A stretch of DNA of 64,000 nucleotides from NCBI GenBank assembly GCA_964017125.1, contig OZ024902.1, forward strand, positions 52,624,201 to 52,688,200. Reading direction: 5' to 3'. The notes beneath the pieces were generated by a model. The model saw only the letters and a list, made by a program, of their open reading frames with translations, did no database searches and was not told the origin of the DNA. Numbering within the stretch: position 1 is the first letter of the stretch; every line of letters begins with the position of its first letter. Shown one piece after another: positions 34,555-48,600 of this stretch. Source of the DNA: Flabesymbios commensalis (Eukaryota > Annelida > Polychaeta > Terebellida > Flabelligeridae). The translations under genes were made by a program, and so were the position numbers.

Positions 34555-35329
34555 TAGGCGCATTGTCTCGGTTTGGTCGGCTTTGCTGTCTCTGAATGAA
34601 AAACTTGTCACATGGAAAGTAGCACATAATAAAAGAACATACCCGGCTACTATATGATGATTTATTTGAAAAAAATGACTAGATTCAAAGAAATGACTAG
34701 GTCCGCACAAATGATTGGTATGAAGTAGCTAGGCCTAGCTTTAAAAGACAAATCCTATGGTTGGAATATTGCCCTTTTTAACAATTATACACATGCTCAT
34801 TTTCGTCTGCAAATATAATAACAGTAGATAGATACATTCAAACCAATAATCATAACAATCTAAATTACATTTACATTCAGATATATCATCCCTAAATTTA
34901 ATATCCTCACTAATTATTATAATGAATGGAAAGCAGCTTGGTGACGTATATATCTGTTTGATTACGGAAATGGTTTTATCATACATGATCATATTTTTCG
35001 TAATATAAGTATTACTGTACATAGAATACTGAGATTTCCTAATCGTGTTTCAGTGAAGTGAATTACATGATTGTTGTGGAGCCTTTTGCCTGATAACACA
35101 TTCTACTGAGATATTCTAGTAGATTTATAATAGAACAGTAATGTATACTCATAAGCACAGACCCCATTATCTGATTATACCAAGTGTATCACACTTGGAG
35201 ATAGAGAACTAAGGTAATATTCATGGAGCTAAATCTTGTTAATTATATCATCGTTCGGATCATCCTGTCCTCTCCACTTGAATGAGTCGTCTGACTAGAT
35301 CTGAACTTCATGAAATCACCAAAGGTAGT
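34555..35329. other. Intergenic; nothing seen
   Basis: No supported gene or structured repeat. Confidence 0.45.
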
Positions 35330-35560
35330 TTAACCCTTAAGCTTTTGATCAGAACTATTGTCGTTTAAAATTTGTTTTATTAGTTGATCAAATCACTGAT
35401 ATTGGGAACAAAATGTGTATTTATTCATCAGGATTTGCAAAGGATATATCTCAAATTAAACAAATATGAGTAATTTCCACCCACTTGAAGTTGTGGGTCG
35501 CGGTAGCGAGACACAACTTCAAGTGGGTGAAAAATTAAATAAATTAACTCAGCAGGATAG
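35330..35560. repeat. Variant TTAA-type MITE with CTTGAAGTTGTG hairpin
   Basis: Begins TTTAACCCTTAAGCTTTTG. The hairpin at about 35479-35531 is CCACCCACTTGAAGTTGTGG facing CACAACTTCAAGTGGGTG. The right end is not clear. It lies about 220 bp below the HDC stop codon. Confidence 0.65.
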
Positions 35561-35779
35561 AGGTAATATGTGGGGCAATTGTAGGTCTAATTTTCTTCTG
35601 TCGTTATTACGTAGAGTTGTTTCTGGTATCATACATAATTATGTTAGCATTATATAGCAGTATGCCTATGTTGAATTGATATTGGACACTTACGTATCAA
35701 TAATGTAGAGCTATATCACGTGTATGGGTACGTGGATAACTTGACAGCGGAATAAATAAATGGAGTCTTAGTATTATGT

Positions 35780-36664
35780 TCAGACTGATACTAGTGAGCC
35801 ACAGTGCTTGCACACCAGATGAACACCGTTTGTTTTCACCACTTGTTCATTGTCCTCATCATTATTTCCAGTACCTTGCTCTCCTTCTTCTTCTTCCTCC
35901 TCCTCTTTCTCCTCTTCGTCTTCATTATCCTCTACCTCGTACTCTTCCTCCACTTCGCCATTGTCATCACATGGTAGCGATTTGTGTAGTTTAGCCATAG
36001 AGAACCCGGGCACTGTCAAGTTTGTACCATTTTCTTCTATTCCATCATCGGATTCCATGGATGTGTCAAAGATCTCCTCTATCTTAGAGTCCAGTGACCC
36101 CTGTCTGACCTGTGCTAGTCGTTTGACCGGCTTGGCGGCTGGTAGCATGCTCATATCAAAACTTGTCTGCTTACGACTCTTGTCCTTGAAACGCTTACGA
36201 GGAGATAATCGGATTGGGCGTCCATTAAAATCCACACTATTTCTGCCAAATTGTTTTGCAAACTCCACGATTATGTCATTTGTTTCAAACATAGCCGCAA
36301 AACTGCCATTTATGAACTTGGGAGACATTGGCACGTTGCTCAGAATGAGACTCATGCCATACTCCTTGCTCTTCATGCCCTCTTTATGACCTTTACCTTT
36401 CCCTGACATAGCTATTTTGGGGGATTCTGTTAACTTGGGTAGCTCTATGATGATCTCTTGGTCTAAGCCATTTTTCTGGTTGATTACCATTGTGGCTACC
36501 AGCTGTATTAGGGCCCAGTCCCTCTGTATGTCTTCTTCTGTTGTGTATTGTGATGTTACTGTAAACCGTATGACGTACTTCCCCTTGAAAGACGCAGGGA
36601 CCATGTACACTTTCCCAGACTGGTTCAGACGCCTCAGCAATGTCTCCGTCAATATATTTTCTCC
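35780..36664 (-). CDS. HDC: HDC last exon with acidic C-terminal tail
   Basis: Acceptor TTCACTAG, 294 codons plus TGA. Encodes [20 protein letters not shown] and [20 protein letters not shown], closing the catalytic fold. It continues into a long, low-complexity tail with basic patches ([13 protein letters not shown]), a Glu/Asp-rich run (about 35842-35968) and a final C-x-x-C. Vertebrate HDC also has a dispensable, proteolysed C-terminal tail; equivalence here is inference. Confidence 0.93.
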   Translation of the reverse strand, partial: GENILTETLLRRLNQSGKVYMVPASFKGKYVIRFTVTSQYTTEEDIQRDWALIQLVATMVINQKNGLDQEIIIELPKLTESPKIAMSGKGKGHKEGMKSKEYGMSLILSNVPMSPKFINGSFAAMFETNDIIVEFAKQFGRNSVDFNGRPIRLSPRKRFKDKSRKQTSFDMSMLPAAKPVKRLAQVRQGSLDSKIEEIFDTSMESDDGIEENGTNLTVPGFSMAKLHKSLPCDDNGEVEEEYEVEDNEDEEEKEEEEEEEGEQGTGNNDEDNEQVVKTNGVHLVCKHCGSLVSV

Positions 36665-39600
36665 CTAGTGAACAAAATGATCTTATTAGACGTAAGTATT
36701 ATACACTGAGTACATGAAGGTCATAATGGTCATAATGCTTTTCTCTCATCTCGTTGTAAAGGTATCATCGCTTTCTGCTGCATATGCAAGAAGGGGTATT
36801 GTGTAATAAACTGAGGCAGAGTAACCTTGCCAGTTTGTAACGTTTTACGAGGGAGTAAAAAATAAATAAAAGTGATTCACTGTGTCCTTATACAGGGGCA
36901 CAGTGAATTGGCTCCAAAGAGGAATCGACAAAGCAATGTGCTGCCTAATATTGTCCGGCACGAACACCACTACCCATCTCTACCACCATCCTCAACCATC
37001 ATACCACCACCCACAACCACCACCACCATGTACCAACAACCACAGACACCACATCACCACTCATAATTACCACAACCATGTACGACCAACCACGTTCACC
37101 ACTCACAATTACCACCACTGTGCACCACTAACCACAATCACCTCTCACAATCACCAACACCATGCTCCACCAACCACATCCACCACAAAGCCTCGCACAA
37201 TCACCACCACTATGCAGCACCAACCACAATTACTTCCCACAATCACCACCACTATACACCACCAATCACATTGACCGCACCACCTCCCACAATCATTACA
37301 CCATGCACCACCAACCACAATCACCTCCTACAATCATCACCACTATGCACCACAAACCACATTCACCACAAAACCTCCCACAATCACCACCACTATACAG
37401 CACCAACCACAAACACCTCCTCCAATCACCACCACTTTGCAACACCAACCACAAACACCTCCTCCAATCACCACCACTATGCACCACCAACCACATTTAC
37501 CACATCAACTCCCACAATCACCACCACCATGCATCACCAACCACATTTACCACATAACCCCCCACAATCACCACCACCATGCAACACAAACTACGATCAC
37601 CTTCCACAATCACCACCACCATGCACCACTAACCACATACACTACATCACTTCCCACAATCACCATCACCATGCACCACCACCCACAATCACTACATCAC
37701 CTCCCATAATCACCACCACCATGCAACACCAACCACAATCACCTCCAACAATCACCACCACTATGCACCACCAACCATATTCACCACACCACCTCCCACA
37801 ATCACCACCACCATGCTCCACCAACCACATCCACCACAAAGCCTCGCACAATCACCACCACTATGCAGCACCAACCACAATCACTTCCCACAATCACCAC
37901 AACTATGCATCACCAACCACAATCACCTCCCACAATCATCACCACCATGCACCACCAACCAAATTTATCACATCACCTTCCACAATCACCACCACTATGT
38001 ACCACCAACCACATTCACCACATCACCTCCCACAATCTCCACTACCATGCACCACCAACCACAATCACCCCAACAATCAACACCACTATGAACCACAAAC
38101 CACAGTCACCACATCACCTTCCACAATCACGACCACCATGCTCCACCAACCATATTCACCATAAAACCTCCCACAATCACACGTCAATAAAGTTAGTTAC
38201 TTATTCCTTATTCCTTATTCCTTATTCAATAAGGAATAAGTAACAGTTACTTATTCCTTATTCGAACGAATAAGGAATAAGTAACCGTTACTTATTCCTT
38301 GTTCGAACGAATAAGGAATAAGTAACAGCTACTTATTCCTTATTGGACCGAATAAGGAATAAGTATCATAAACGTATTCTTTATTGGAAAGAATAAGGAA
38401 TAACTAACTGGTAACGTATTGCTTATTCGAATTTGGATAAGTAACACTAAAACAAAACAAAAATAAAAGAAGCAAATGCATGCTCACGCTCCACAAAATA
38501 TGCTGATATACTACTAGTTCTCTGTGTAAAAAAGAGTTAAATCAATAACCTGGCAATATTGACATGCACAAAGAGCTTTAACGGTATATTCACGTGTTCA
38601 GACTTGAATAAGGAATAAGTAACTGTTACTTATTCCTTATTGAATAAGGAATAAGGAATAAGGAATAAGTAACTAATTTTATTGACGTCACAATCACCAC
38701 CACTATGCAGCAACAACCACAATCACCTTCCATAATCACCACCACTATGCAGCAACAACCACAAACACCTCCCACAATCACCACCACCATGCTCCACCAA
38801 CCACAATCACCTCCTCCAATCATCACCACTTTGCACCACCTACCACATTTACCGCACAACCTCTCACAATCACAACCACCATGCACCACCAACCACATTC
38901 ACCACCAAACCTCCCACAATCACCACCATTATGCAGCATCAACCACAATCACCTCCCACAATCACCACCACCATGCACCACTAACCACAATCACCACATT
39001 ACCTCTCACAATCACCACCACTGTGCATCACTGACCACAATCACCTCTCCAAATCACCACCAGCATGCACCACCAACCACATTCACCACATCACCTCTCA
39101 CAATCACCACCACCATGCACTACCAACCACAATCACCTCCCACAATCACCACCACTATTATACGACCAGCCACAGTCACCTCATCATCTCCCACAATCAC
39201 CACCACTATGCAGCACCAACCACAATCACCATATCAGAACCTACAATCACTACAACCATGCCCTACCATTCAGAACCATTCACAACACAATATCCACATC
39301 ACCAGACGTCACACCACTCCACACACATTTTACGGCATATCAATACCCTCGTATGGAGATGCCATGTTTATGACACAGCTTTTACCGTGAGGTTTGATTT
39401 TCTAACCAATAAAACACTTAAAAAGAAACACATATAACTGTTAATGCATCAATGATGAATGACACCAAAGGTAGAATGTTAACCGACAGCACACCCAAAT
39501 ATGTAAAAACAAGCGTACAAAATAATTTGCATACAAATGTAGAGCAAAGTTCAATGTTTCATATTACAGCCCATGCTAAATACATTCATTTTCAAAAAAG

Positions 39601-42600
39601 GCTGCAATATTCTCCCATTTAAAAATATATATGCCATGTACAAATCTAAATAACACTCAGTTTTAAGCATATACATATCTGGTTTCAAAAAACATAAGTC
39701 AAATATAGATATGGCCAATAATTATGTTTTATTAGGTCGTTTTTATTGCCAAAGGTTAACTAGCTTGTTTTGTTATCGATTTTGATTATTTTGAGATAAA
39801 AACATGTTTCAACGTATTTCTAGAGATAATCCTGCATGCAATACATCATTAGAACGAAAATTTAACTACCTTTTATATGGTGTATTGCATGAGTAGATTT
39901 GTAAACTAGAATAGCAACAACAGACGTTTGCGTAATCCCACCCCCTAATTCTAGACCGGTTTGGGGTTAGAAGTGGTCAACATATAAAGTTCGTCCCTAA
40001 TTTTTTGCTGTTAGCTAATCATTTCATGTTTTGGAAATATCAAGGTTAAAAAAAGTCAGTGTGGGGAGTTGTGGGGGATGCACGTAGGGTGGTTGTAGCC
40101 CATGGCCTATTTTGTTATCTCAATAAATAATTTGTTTGGGAAACGATGGCCACTCACCTTCATTCTGAATACCACCATTCCCAGATGACGAACTGCTGGA
40201 ATTTCAAACCTTTCGTCATTTAAAATCATTTGTTGGAAACATTTTGCCAGTCTGATACCCTGCAGAATAAAAAACACACAAGGGTTAAGTATACGATACA
40301 AAAGGTGGGAATTATGCACACACTGGGTGATGTAAATTGCAATTCATAAGAAGTATGCTAATTAATAACAATTTGCACAACAATGAATAAACAAATAAAC
40401 AAAACTAGCATGTTTATTTAGGTCATAAATAGATCGGATGCATAAGTATGCACTATTTTAGCCATTCATTTTCTTTTGGTCGACATTATTGTGAGTCAAC
40501 CCCTTGTTACAAAAAAAAATATTTAAAAAACAATACCTTTCTAACATGGTTCTGGAGGCCGCTTAGTCCAAAAGATCTCATCACAAACCACAGCTTCAGA
40601 GAACGAAATCTCCTGCTCAGGGGTATTTGCCAATGCTGCAATGGAACGAAACGATGAAAGAAGTGAAGATGCCAGTCAATCTGGATGTGTTTTAATTACA
40701 GTAAGATGTATTTTAATTGCATTATGACAAAAAATGTGATTTATGGACGTTGTTCTCCTGGCCCAACTCAAAACAGTATCCACCTGATGTAATGGAAGAT
40801 TTTGGTCACCACGTGGGAGAGTTGAGCCATAAAAAAAATCCAACTATTTTTTTTTTTTTTTTTTTTCACTTTTTCCAATAAAATAAAATATTTGGGAACA
40901 AATCAATAACACCATACTTAAAATAAGAATTATATAAATAGAGGTGAACCAACCCCTCATGTGGCAAGTTCTTTCAAATCTCTCCTACCATGTTTTAAAA
41001 CTCCAGAACTTTCTTGGCCAATTTAGACATTTATATTATGTTAGTGGGTATGTTTTTCTATTTCTATATATAAATATGCTGTAGAGTTATTGCTTATGAT
41101 GTTCATTGATCTTCATAACACATAGGCAAACAGTGAGAAAAGAGATAATATTGTAATTAGTATACATACCATATAATCAATAGCAGCACCTGTAACAAAG
41201 AAAACAGTTTTGGGTTGATATTTTAAATAGATTATCCAATGATTATTGTACATTGTTTGAATAAAACAGCAGATTGCACGTTTGTTGCATATGTTTGGCA
41301 AATCATGAATAAAAGTAAGTTACGTTTACAATATTGTTTTGCTTAACTACTCGGCTTTTGATGGCACAAAGGGCCTGTATACTCGTACAAGTTACAATAA
41401 ATCGTAGGCTTCTGATTGGTCGAGATGGCCATCTCGACCAATCAAAAGCCTACGATTTATCGTAACATGTACGAGAATATGAACCCTGACTACCAATTTA
41501 CTGCAGTCACTTGAGTATCAGTTGATATAATGTTGTGGTAAGTATGCCCACTACTTACAACAGTAGCACTTAAATAATATTGCAATATTTGCATACAACA
41601 CTACCATATCGTATATTTGCAGGCAACGTATATATTTATTTTAAAAATTATGTTGTTGTATTAGCCTTAGTCAAACGTTAAATTACATGTTGTCTTATGG
41701 TGGAAAATAAATGTGTTTATTGTTTTTCATGCATTATTATTTTGTATTGTTTTCTCACCTGTGTTTTCATGTCTTAAATACAATGGATTCACATTAAAGG
41801 TCCGATGTAGAGCACCACTATCTTTCACCCTGTGAAAAGTAATATAACCACAATTCATAAATGAGATACTAACTTGCCCATTAATTATCAGTTAATAATA
41901 AAAAACGAGGAATTCAATTATTTTATGTACACTTTATCTGCCCCGGATGGACTTACACTACATGCCATCACACATAACGTCCAGCCACTAAACCGTGTAA
42001 AAGGAGTCTATAATAATGTCAATATATTGGTGTTGAGTGGGATCTAAGTATTTAACCCTTTCACCGCGGATTTATGACGTCCTAAACTGCCTGAGCGCTG
42101 AATTAATTGTTTTTTTTAATAAAAACAGTAATTAATGATGGCGACATCCGCGGTCTGCCAGGAGTCGCCTTTGGGCGACATCCGCGGTGAAAGGGTTAAA
42201 AATGTATCCTGCAACAACAGCTACATGTACGTGACAATGTGCTAAATCACCGCCAACTACTTTTCGGTTTGGGAAAATAGATCCCATTAAATCAAAAAGT
42301 TATTTAAAATAGAATGGAGTAAATCTTGTGACTTCAAGATTTATTTAAATCCACACAAATTAATTGTAGGCCTATAGTCATGAGCAAAATACAGCGGATT
42401 CAAGTTGAAGATGCTTGTGAAGATCTGTGTCACCAATAGCCTTGACAAATTACAAGTCATTCTTAAGATTGTTTTGTCCAATTTGTGAGCTTAAGATTAA
42501 TCCTTCTTCCAAGTCGGGTTCCCAAACAGTGGTAAATTCTTATTTTATGTTTAGTCAAAGTTATATGTGACGATAATGCAACTGGGAATGCATTTGCTAC

Positions 42601-45600
42601 ATTTGTTTGTAAACGGATCATTGATTCACAGCCGGAATATCAGACTTGACATAGTTTGCAAAAGGCTGGTTTGAGTCAACGTAAAGCTGTTTTAGTTTTT
42701 GCCCACATCGAGTCAAATATCAATATGTGTGATGTATTTATGTTACCAAGTAATAACAATAATACAAAAAATCCAAATATTATCAATCATGTAAGATAAC
42801 AGCTCATTTGCAACACAAGGAGTCATCCGCCAATTAATGTAAATATTTGTATAGAACTAAACAAGCTGACATATGACATAGAGCGAAGAACCGGTTTGTG
42901 TGAATCAAGACGAGCAAGCACAATGCATTGAGCCAGTGCTGGGTTAACGTTGCCCAACATTAACCCAGCATTGGCTCAATGTCACGTGTGTGCCGGGAGT
43001 TCAATGCCGTTTTTCACCCCCATCACTCCCCTTCACAGGGCGGATAAAACACAGCCAGCAAACAACCGGTTCCAACTTACCACATGGCGGTGCAGTCGAA
43101 GTGTACCATCATCCATTTGGAAGGGTTGAAGGCGAAGGTCTGCGCATGACTGACACCCTGCAGGAAGTGTCTGTACTCGGGGCAGAGGAAGGCGGTGCCG
43201 GCGTAGGCGGCATCTATGTGTAACCACATGTCCTCTTCTGTGCCTGCAAACAACATGAGCATAATTAATTACTCTTTTAAGACCTCACGATGCATTAAAG
43301 CATCATTTTACATCCCTAAAAACAGACTTAATTTTCTACAACTAAGGGTTTTAGAACGAGTATTCCCATGAAACTGGTTTACCAATACATGTCAATTTTC
43401 TTTATTTTTTAACTCACACCAAATCATCTTCATCCACTACGAGAATTGCGACAGCAATTAGCGGCTTGTAGTGGATGAAGATGACAATGGTAAATTCAGA
43501 TTTGAAAGGATTAAGAGGTTCATTGGTAATTATGTAATGTATCATCCGCACATAATTAAGGAGGGGTAGATCTCTTTGTCTAGGGTTTTTAGAAGTTTTC
43601 AAAATTCAACAAACTCCGATAATTCTTGGAGCGGTTGACACAGCACAGCAACCCCCAAATGTGGAATGAGTCTGCAGAAGAACACGTGACTAGCAAACAT
43701 GAGGCGTTGACCCAATGTTGGCTTCAACAGTATAATGGGTGAACGTTTTGTAATTGCTGGACATAACTGCAACTTCAAATGTAATGTTCTCTGATCATCG
43801 CTTGATGGGACTACCTGCAAAACAAGGCTGAAACGGTGCGGTATAATGTGGAATACTGTTTTTCTTCAATTGCTATGTTAATCCGAGTCGAACCTTGACC
43901 CACCCATCTACCACATAAAAGTTATCATATTGTTGTACTTTTGGTTTTGTTGCTTCACGACCCTTTGAACATTTCCGGGTCTATATCTTGCAGTCTGAGT
44001 CCTAGCACCACTTCTCAGTGACAAACATCTCCCCCCCCCCCACATTGTTCAACCTTTATTATTAAAAGACAAGAAACTTTTTTTCGTAGCAAATTGAATT
44101 CATTCCCAAAGCGGGGCACAAACCATCGGTCTTTTGAGTGGCAGGTAGTAATTCTGACTACTACACCAAGGCCCCGTCCTGCTTTTTGCAGAGTTCGGCT
44201 TCTAATAATATTTTCGATACTATTTTGTGTATGTCACAAAAATAGTATCATGATTATATTGAAGCACCCTAGCCTGCATGAGCTATGATGGAAGTAATAA
44301 TACATTATATATATATGAGAAACCGTGTCATTGTTGGCCCGACGCTGTCGAATCGGTATGAATCAAATATTTGAGGGATTCTATAATTTTAGGCACCAGT
44401 GATGATATTTTCCTTGATATATTAGATTGTCTGAATATTGTCAAAAATTTAAACACACGCTTTGTTTATTGACATGGCGTTGTCAGCAGAGCTTAATTTC
44501 AATTTTAAATGCTTATTTTTATCATATTTAAATTTTTCTTACTGTTATGGAGAGACTAATTTACCGTTATCGAGAGACCAATTTATGTTACGGAGTAATC
44601 TTCAAACTTAAATTTCTCAGTGACCCTTCTACAAAAGTATACCATATTTAACAAGTAGTTGAACATGGCTATTATAATGTTGATCACTTAATTTAGAAAG
44701 AATCACTTTATGACAATAACCCTTAAATAATGAAATAAGAATTACTCTCCGTTACGATTATTGTCGTTATGGAGAGTAATAATAACGAACATTGTCTCTC
44801 CATAACGACAATTATTTCTGTTATGGAGTGACAATAAACAAATACTAAATATCGATGCTAACACAATTTAAAAGAGAAAAAGAAAAGTTACTATTTCAAA
44901 AAGTGTCACTTGCTGGTTAAAATATCAAATTCATAAAGGTTTATAGCTATTTTTAAATGAGTAAAAGGGTAATTTGTGACTACTTTTTCTCTTCATAACG
45001 TTTTTTTTTTTGTTATGGAGAGACAGAAAATACGCGTCATGGAGAGACGTTTTTTTACTAAATCGTGCAGTATTTATTTTCAGTATTTATGTCTAAAAAA
45101 TCGCGTTATGGAGAGACGTTGGATTAAAATACTCACCCAAAGACTTGCACAAACCTTACATTATTTCTAAACAAAAACACATTTATTATACTTTTTTTTC
45201 ACGATTCACTGCATGAATGTCTCGCGCAACTGTTTTGCACCAGACAAGTGATATTTTGGTTAGAAAAAGTATAGAAATTCCCTGAAAACTATAAGCGTTA
45301 CAGAGAGTCGCTGCAACGTGGGGCAGACATAAATTGCATAAAAAGTGGTAAAATAATAAAAGTATTTTAAAAAACTTATACATAATCTTATATATAGTGT
45401 TTTGCACTAACATTATATCAAAACAAATATAATATATAATACAGGAAGTCTAGAATAAATCGCCTGTTTATGTGGGATTTAGAATGTAGGACAAGGCTTT
45501 TTGGTTAAAATTGGCTACATTTACATAATATTTCTTTCAAAAAACACATTTATGTTAGAATTTTTTGAGTTGTAATATTGCTATATTGTAAAATTAAGGT

Positions 45601-48600
45601 CATTCATTGCATTTATGTAATCAAAATAAATCAAGATATTCAATAAAAAAATATGACAAGGTGCGGACAGTGCTGGTGTCTAAAATTATAGAATCTCTCA
45701 TTTAAGCAGCAAGGAAAGGGCACTGCAGGTAAATTATTTATTGTGGATATCACACAAAGTGAAAAGAAACAAACAAAATTATTATCATTAATATCAACCA
45801 ATTCGCAGACTGCAGTCCAAAAATGCGTGTAGGTGAATGGCTTCGTCTTCTGCAAAATAAGCCATCAATGCGCAAAAACTAACCACTGATGTTAGCGCTG
45901 ATAACCGAAACAGGGTATATCGTTGGTGTGACCAGGTGACTGTCGTACGTTTAATTGGCCGTGTTCTTTGGGTAAGCTCAGGAGAGAGCTCGGGGGACAC
46001 TGAAACGATGGTTATTAGGAATGTAATACGACTCATCGCGTTTTCTTTACACCCTACGGCGTTGTATCATTATGTTCGCCTGAGGCAAATCGCAACCCTT
46101 AACCCTTTAAGCCCTCACGATGCATTAAAGCATCATTTTACATCCCTGAAAACAGACCTAATTTTCTTACAACAAAGGGTTTGAGAATGAAAATTTCCAT
46201 GAAACTGGTTTGCCAATACATGGCAATTTCCTCTAATTTTTCACTCACTTCAAGTCATCTTCATCCACTACAAGTCGAGAATTGCGACAGCAATTCGCGG
46301 CTTGTTGTGGAGGAGATGACAATAGTAAATTCAGGCTTGAAAGTGTTAAAGCGCTGAAATAGCTTTGTATTAACCATGGAGACCCACGGTTTTTTTTCAG
46401 TTCAAAATCATCATAAATGTCTTAATTAGCTCTCTCTGATTCATTTGAATACCTATGTTAAGGGTCTACGGCCAATAAAATTTTTTCAACTCGCTTAATG
46501 CGGGGACCGTCTTTATGCGTCAGAATCTGACGTATAGGGAAGTCAGATTCTGACGTATAAAGAAGGTCCCCGCGCTGAAAGGGTTAAAATTAGGAACAGG
46601 TAAACAAATTGACCTTGTAACTTGATCCGTTGGACTCACTATTTGCACCATAGTCTGCATTACTAACGCGATTTTGCGATTCTGCAGAATGTCAACCTAT
46701 AGTTATTTTAGCATAGGCCTATTCCAATCCTATAATTGGCTAATAATAGTGTTGTATTAGTAATTTAATGTGCCAGTGAATTTTGGCGCAGTCAATCAAT
46801 ATTTACTAGTTTTAGCTACATTTCGATTTTTAGATCTAGCTGTGCTAAAAGGTGTACATCAAAATTGTCCCGGAAATACACGAAAAAACTCACCTTTAAT
46901 TTTGTTCGTGCGAATATTTAAAAGTTTATGCTTTCTTATTTTTTTTTATACCTCCCATGTATGTCATAAATGAAAATAAAAAACAATATTTTTTTAATGG
47001 AATGTTTACATAATGTATACTTTTTAAGTTAGTAGGCTATAACGTATGACATTTAATAAAAAAAATGATCCCACAATAAATCCATTACAGTAACTTTATT
47101 GAAAGTGCTTGCTCTGGTAACAATAATGATGTCTTACATATTGGTCCAAGCTCCTTGAGGTTGTCAAAGGCGCAGGCACCCGTAGTCCCCAGAGTGGCGC
47201 ACAACTAAAACAACCAACAGTGCAATCAGTGTATTTAGTTATAACATTCACTTTTCACACACAGCATAAAATACCCAATATTAATTTAATTAATTTAAAA
47301 ATGAACTTAATACTTCTTAATAGGATACTTAATAATTAAACTTATTTCTAAATTAGATGGAGGAATATACAGAGTTTCTTTGTTAGCATAGAATTATAGA
47401 ATTCTACAAAAATATTGGTGATAGTCCTCCTTTGGAATTAACCATTTAACTTCCAAGTTATTTAACTGGAATGTTCACCCACTTCAGTGAAAATTATTCG
47501 AATTTAACTTAATTGTGGTCAGCGATTTTTAAATCTTGCTGATTGATGTCACGTTTTATGGTATTTATGTGTGAAAAAAAGAAAAACGTAATAATTCGTG
47601 ACGGTTGGTTAAAGGATTAAAATGACGTGTCTACCGCATTTTGAGGTGGAAGGTGAGCCCCCTTAACATTTTGAGCTTTCTTACTTTTTAAACCCTTAGC
47701 GCGCTAAATAAAATAATTTGAATTTTCACCCACTTAAAATTGTGTCTCGCTACCGCGATCCACAACTTCAAGTGGGTAAAAATTACGCATATTTGAACAA
47801 TTTGATACCAAACATATTCAAATCTTGCCGTTTAAACACACACTTTTTTACAAATAACAGCGATTTAAACGTCTAATAAAATACAATCTGATCATCCACT
47901 CTGGTATTCAATTTGAGATATTACACTTGAGTATTTTTTTTATAAAACCTGGATATGTGTGTGCTATACTGCCGTGGAAAGTCAAGCTACTGCGTATTGG
48001 TTTTGTACGCCAGTATAGGATACTGATCTGCAAAGCCAAAAGGCAGTATTTGCTCTCTTGTAAAGTGAGCAGATACTGTATTTTGGTTTTGTACGCAGCA
48101 TAGTGACGTAGTACTCACAAAGAAAGGAATCAGTCCGTCTTCTCTGTCTCTCTGGATGGCCTGCCGGAAGGTGTCACCGCGCAGACTCAGATTCTCGTCA
48201 CATGGTAGCAGCCTCAATTTGACTAACCCAATCAGACCCGCCTTCTCCACCGACGAGTGTGCCTGCGAAAGGTAAAAAAATCAAATAGTACACATCGACT
48301 TACTCGAGATCGGTTAAATGCTGGCCCATCGTTGCAGACGATGGGACAAAGTTAAATCAACTCTGGGCCAATGAATATTTGCAGAGGTGCAAGACCTGGC
48401 TCTCTGAGTTAAGAAACATTACATCCTATGGGTTTTGAAAGAGGGTTTTGAAAGTTTCACGTGAACGTCGAAGGTTTCTTTTTTGTAGGCTACTCTTATA
48501 TGCGACTTATACCCAAATAACGTTTTGGAAGAGTTTAGTATTATTAACGTTTCAATCTCCATTGTCGCGCTTATGCACGAGACAGCATAATTTATTTCGA

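Noticed and set aside
35850-36389. 179-residue plus-strand frame rich in Ser
   Set aside because: Antisense shadow of the HDC last exon; the Ser run mirrors the Glu-rich codons.
36872-39390. His/Pro/Thr/Ser-rich open frames up to 297 residues
   Set aside because: Products of the CA-rich minisatellite lying in the last HDC intron; open in several frames at once.
42990-43227. Frames overlapping the HDC lysine exon on the plus strand and in a second minus frame
   Set aside because: Only the frame giving LHIDAAYAG and NPSKW matches the family and joins neighbouring exons.
44095-44180. tRNA gene
   Set aside because: A box is good but the B box is degenerate and the acceptor stem does not pair.
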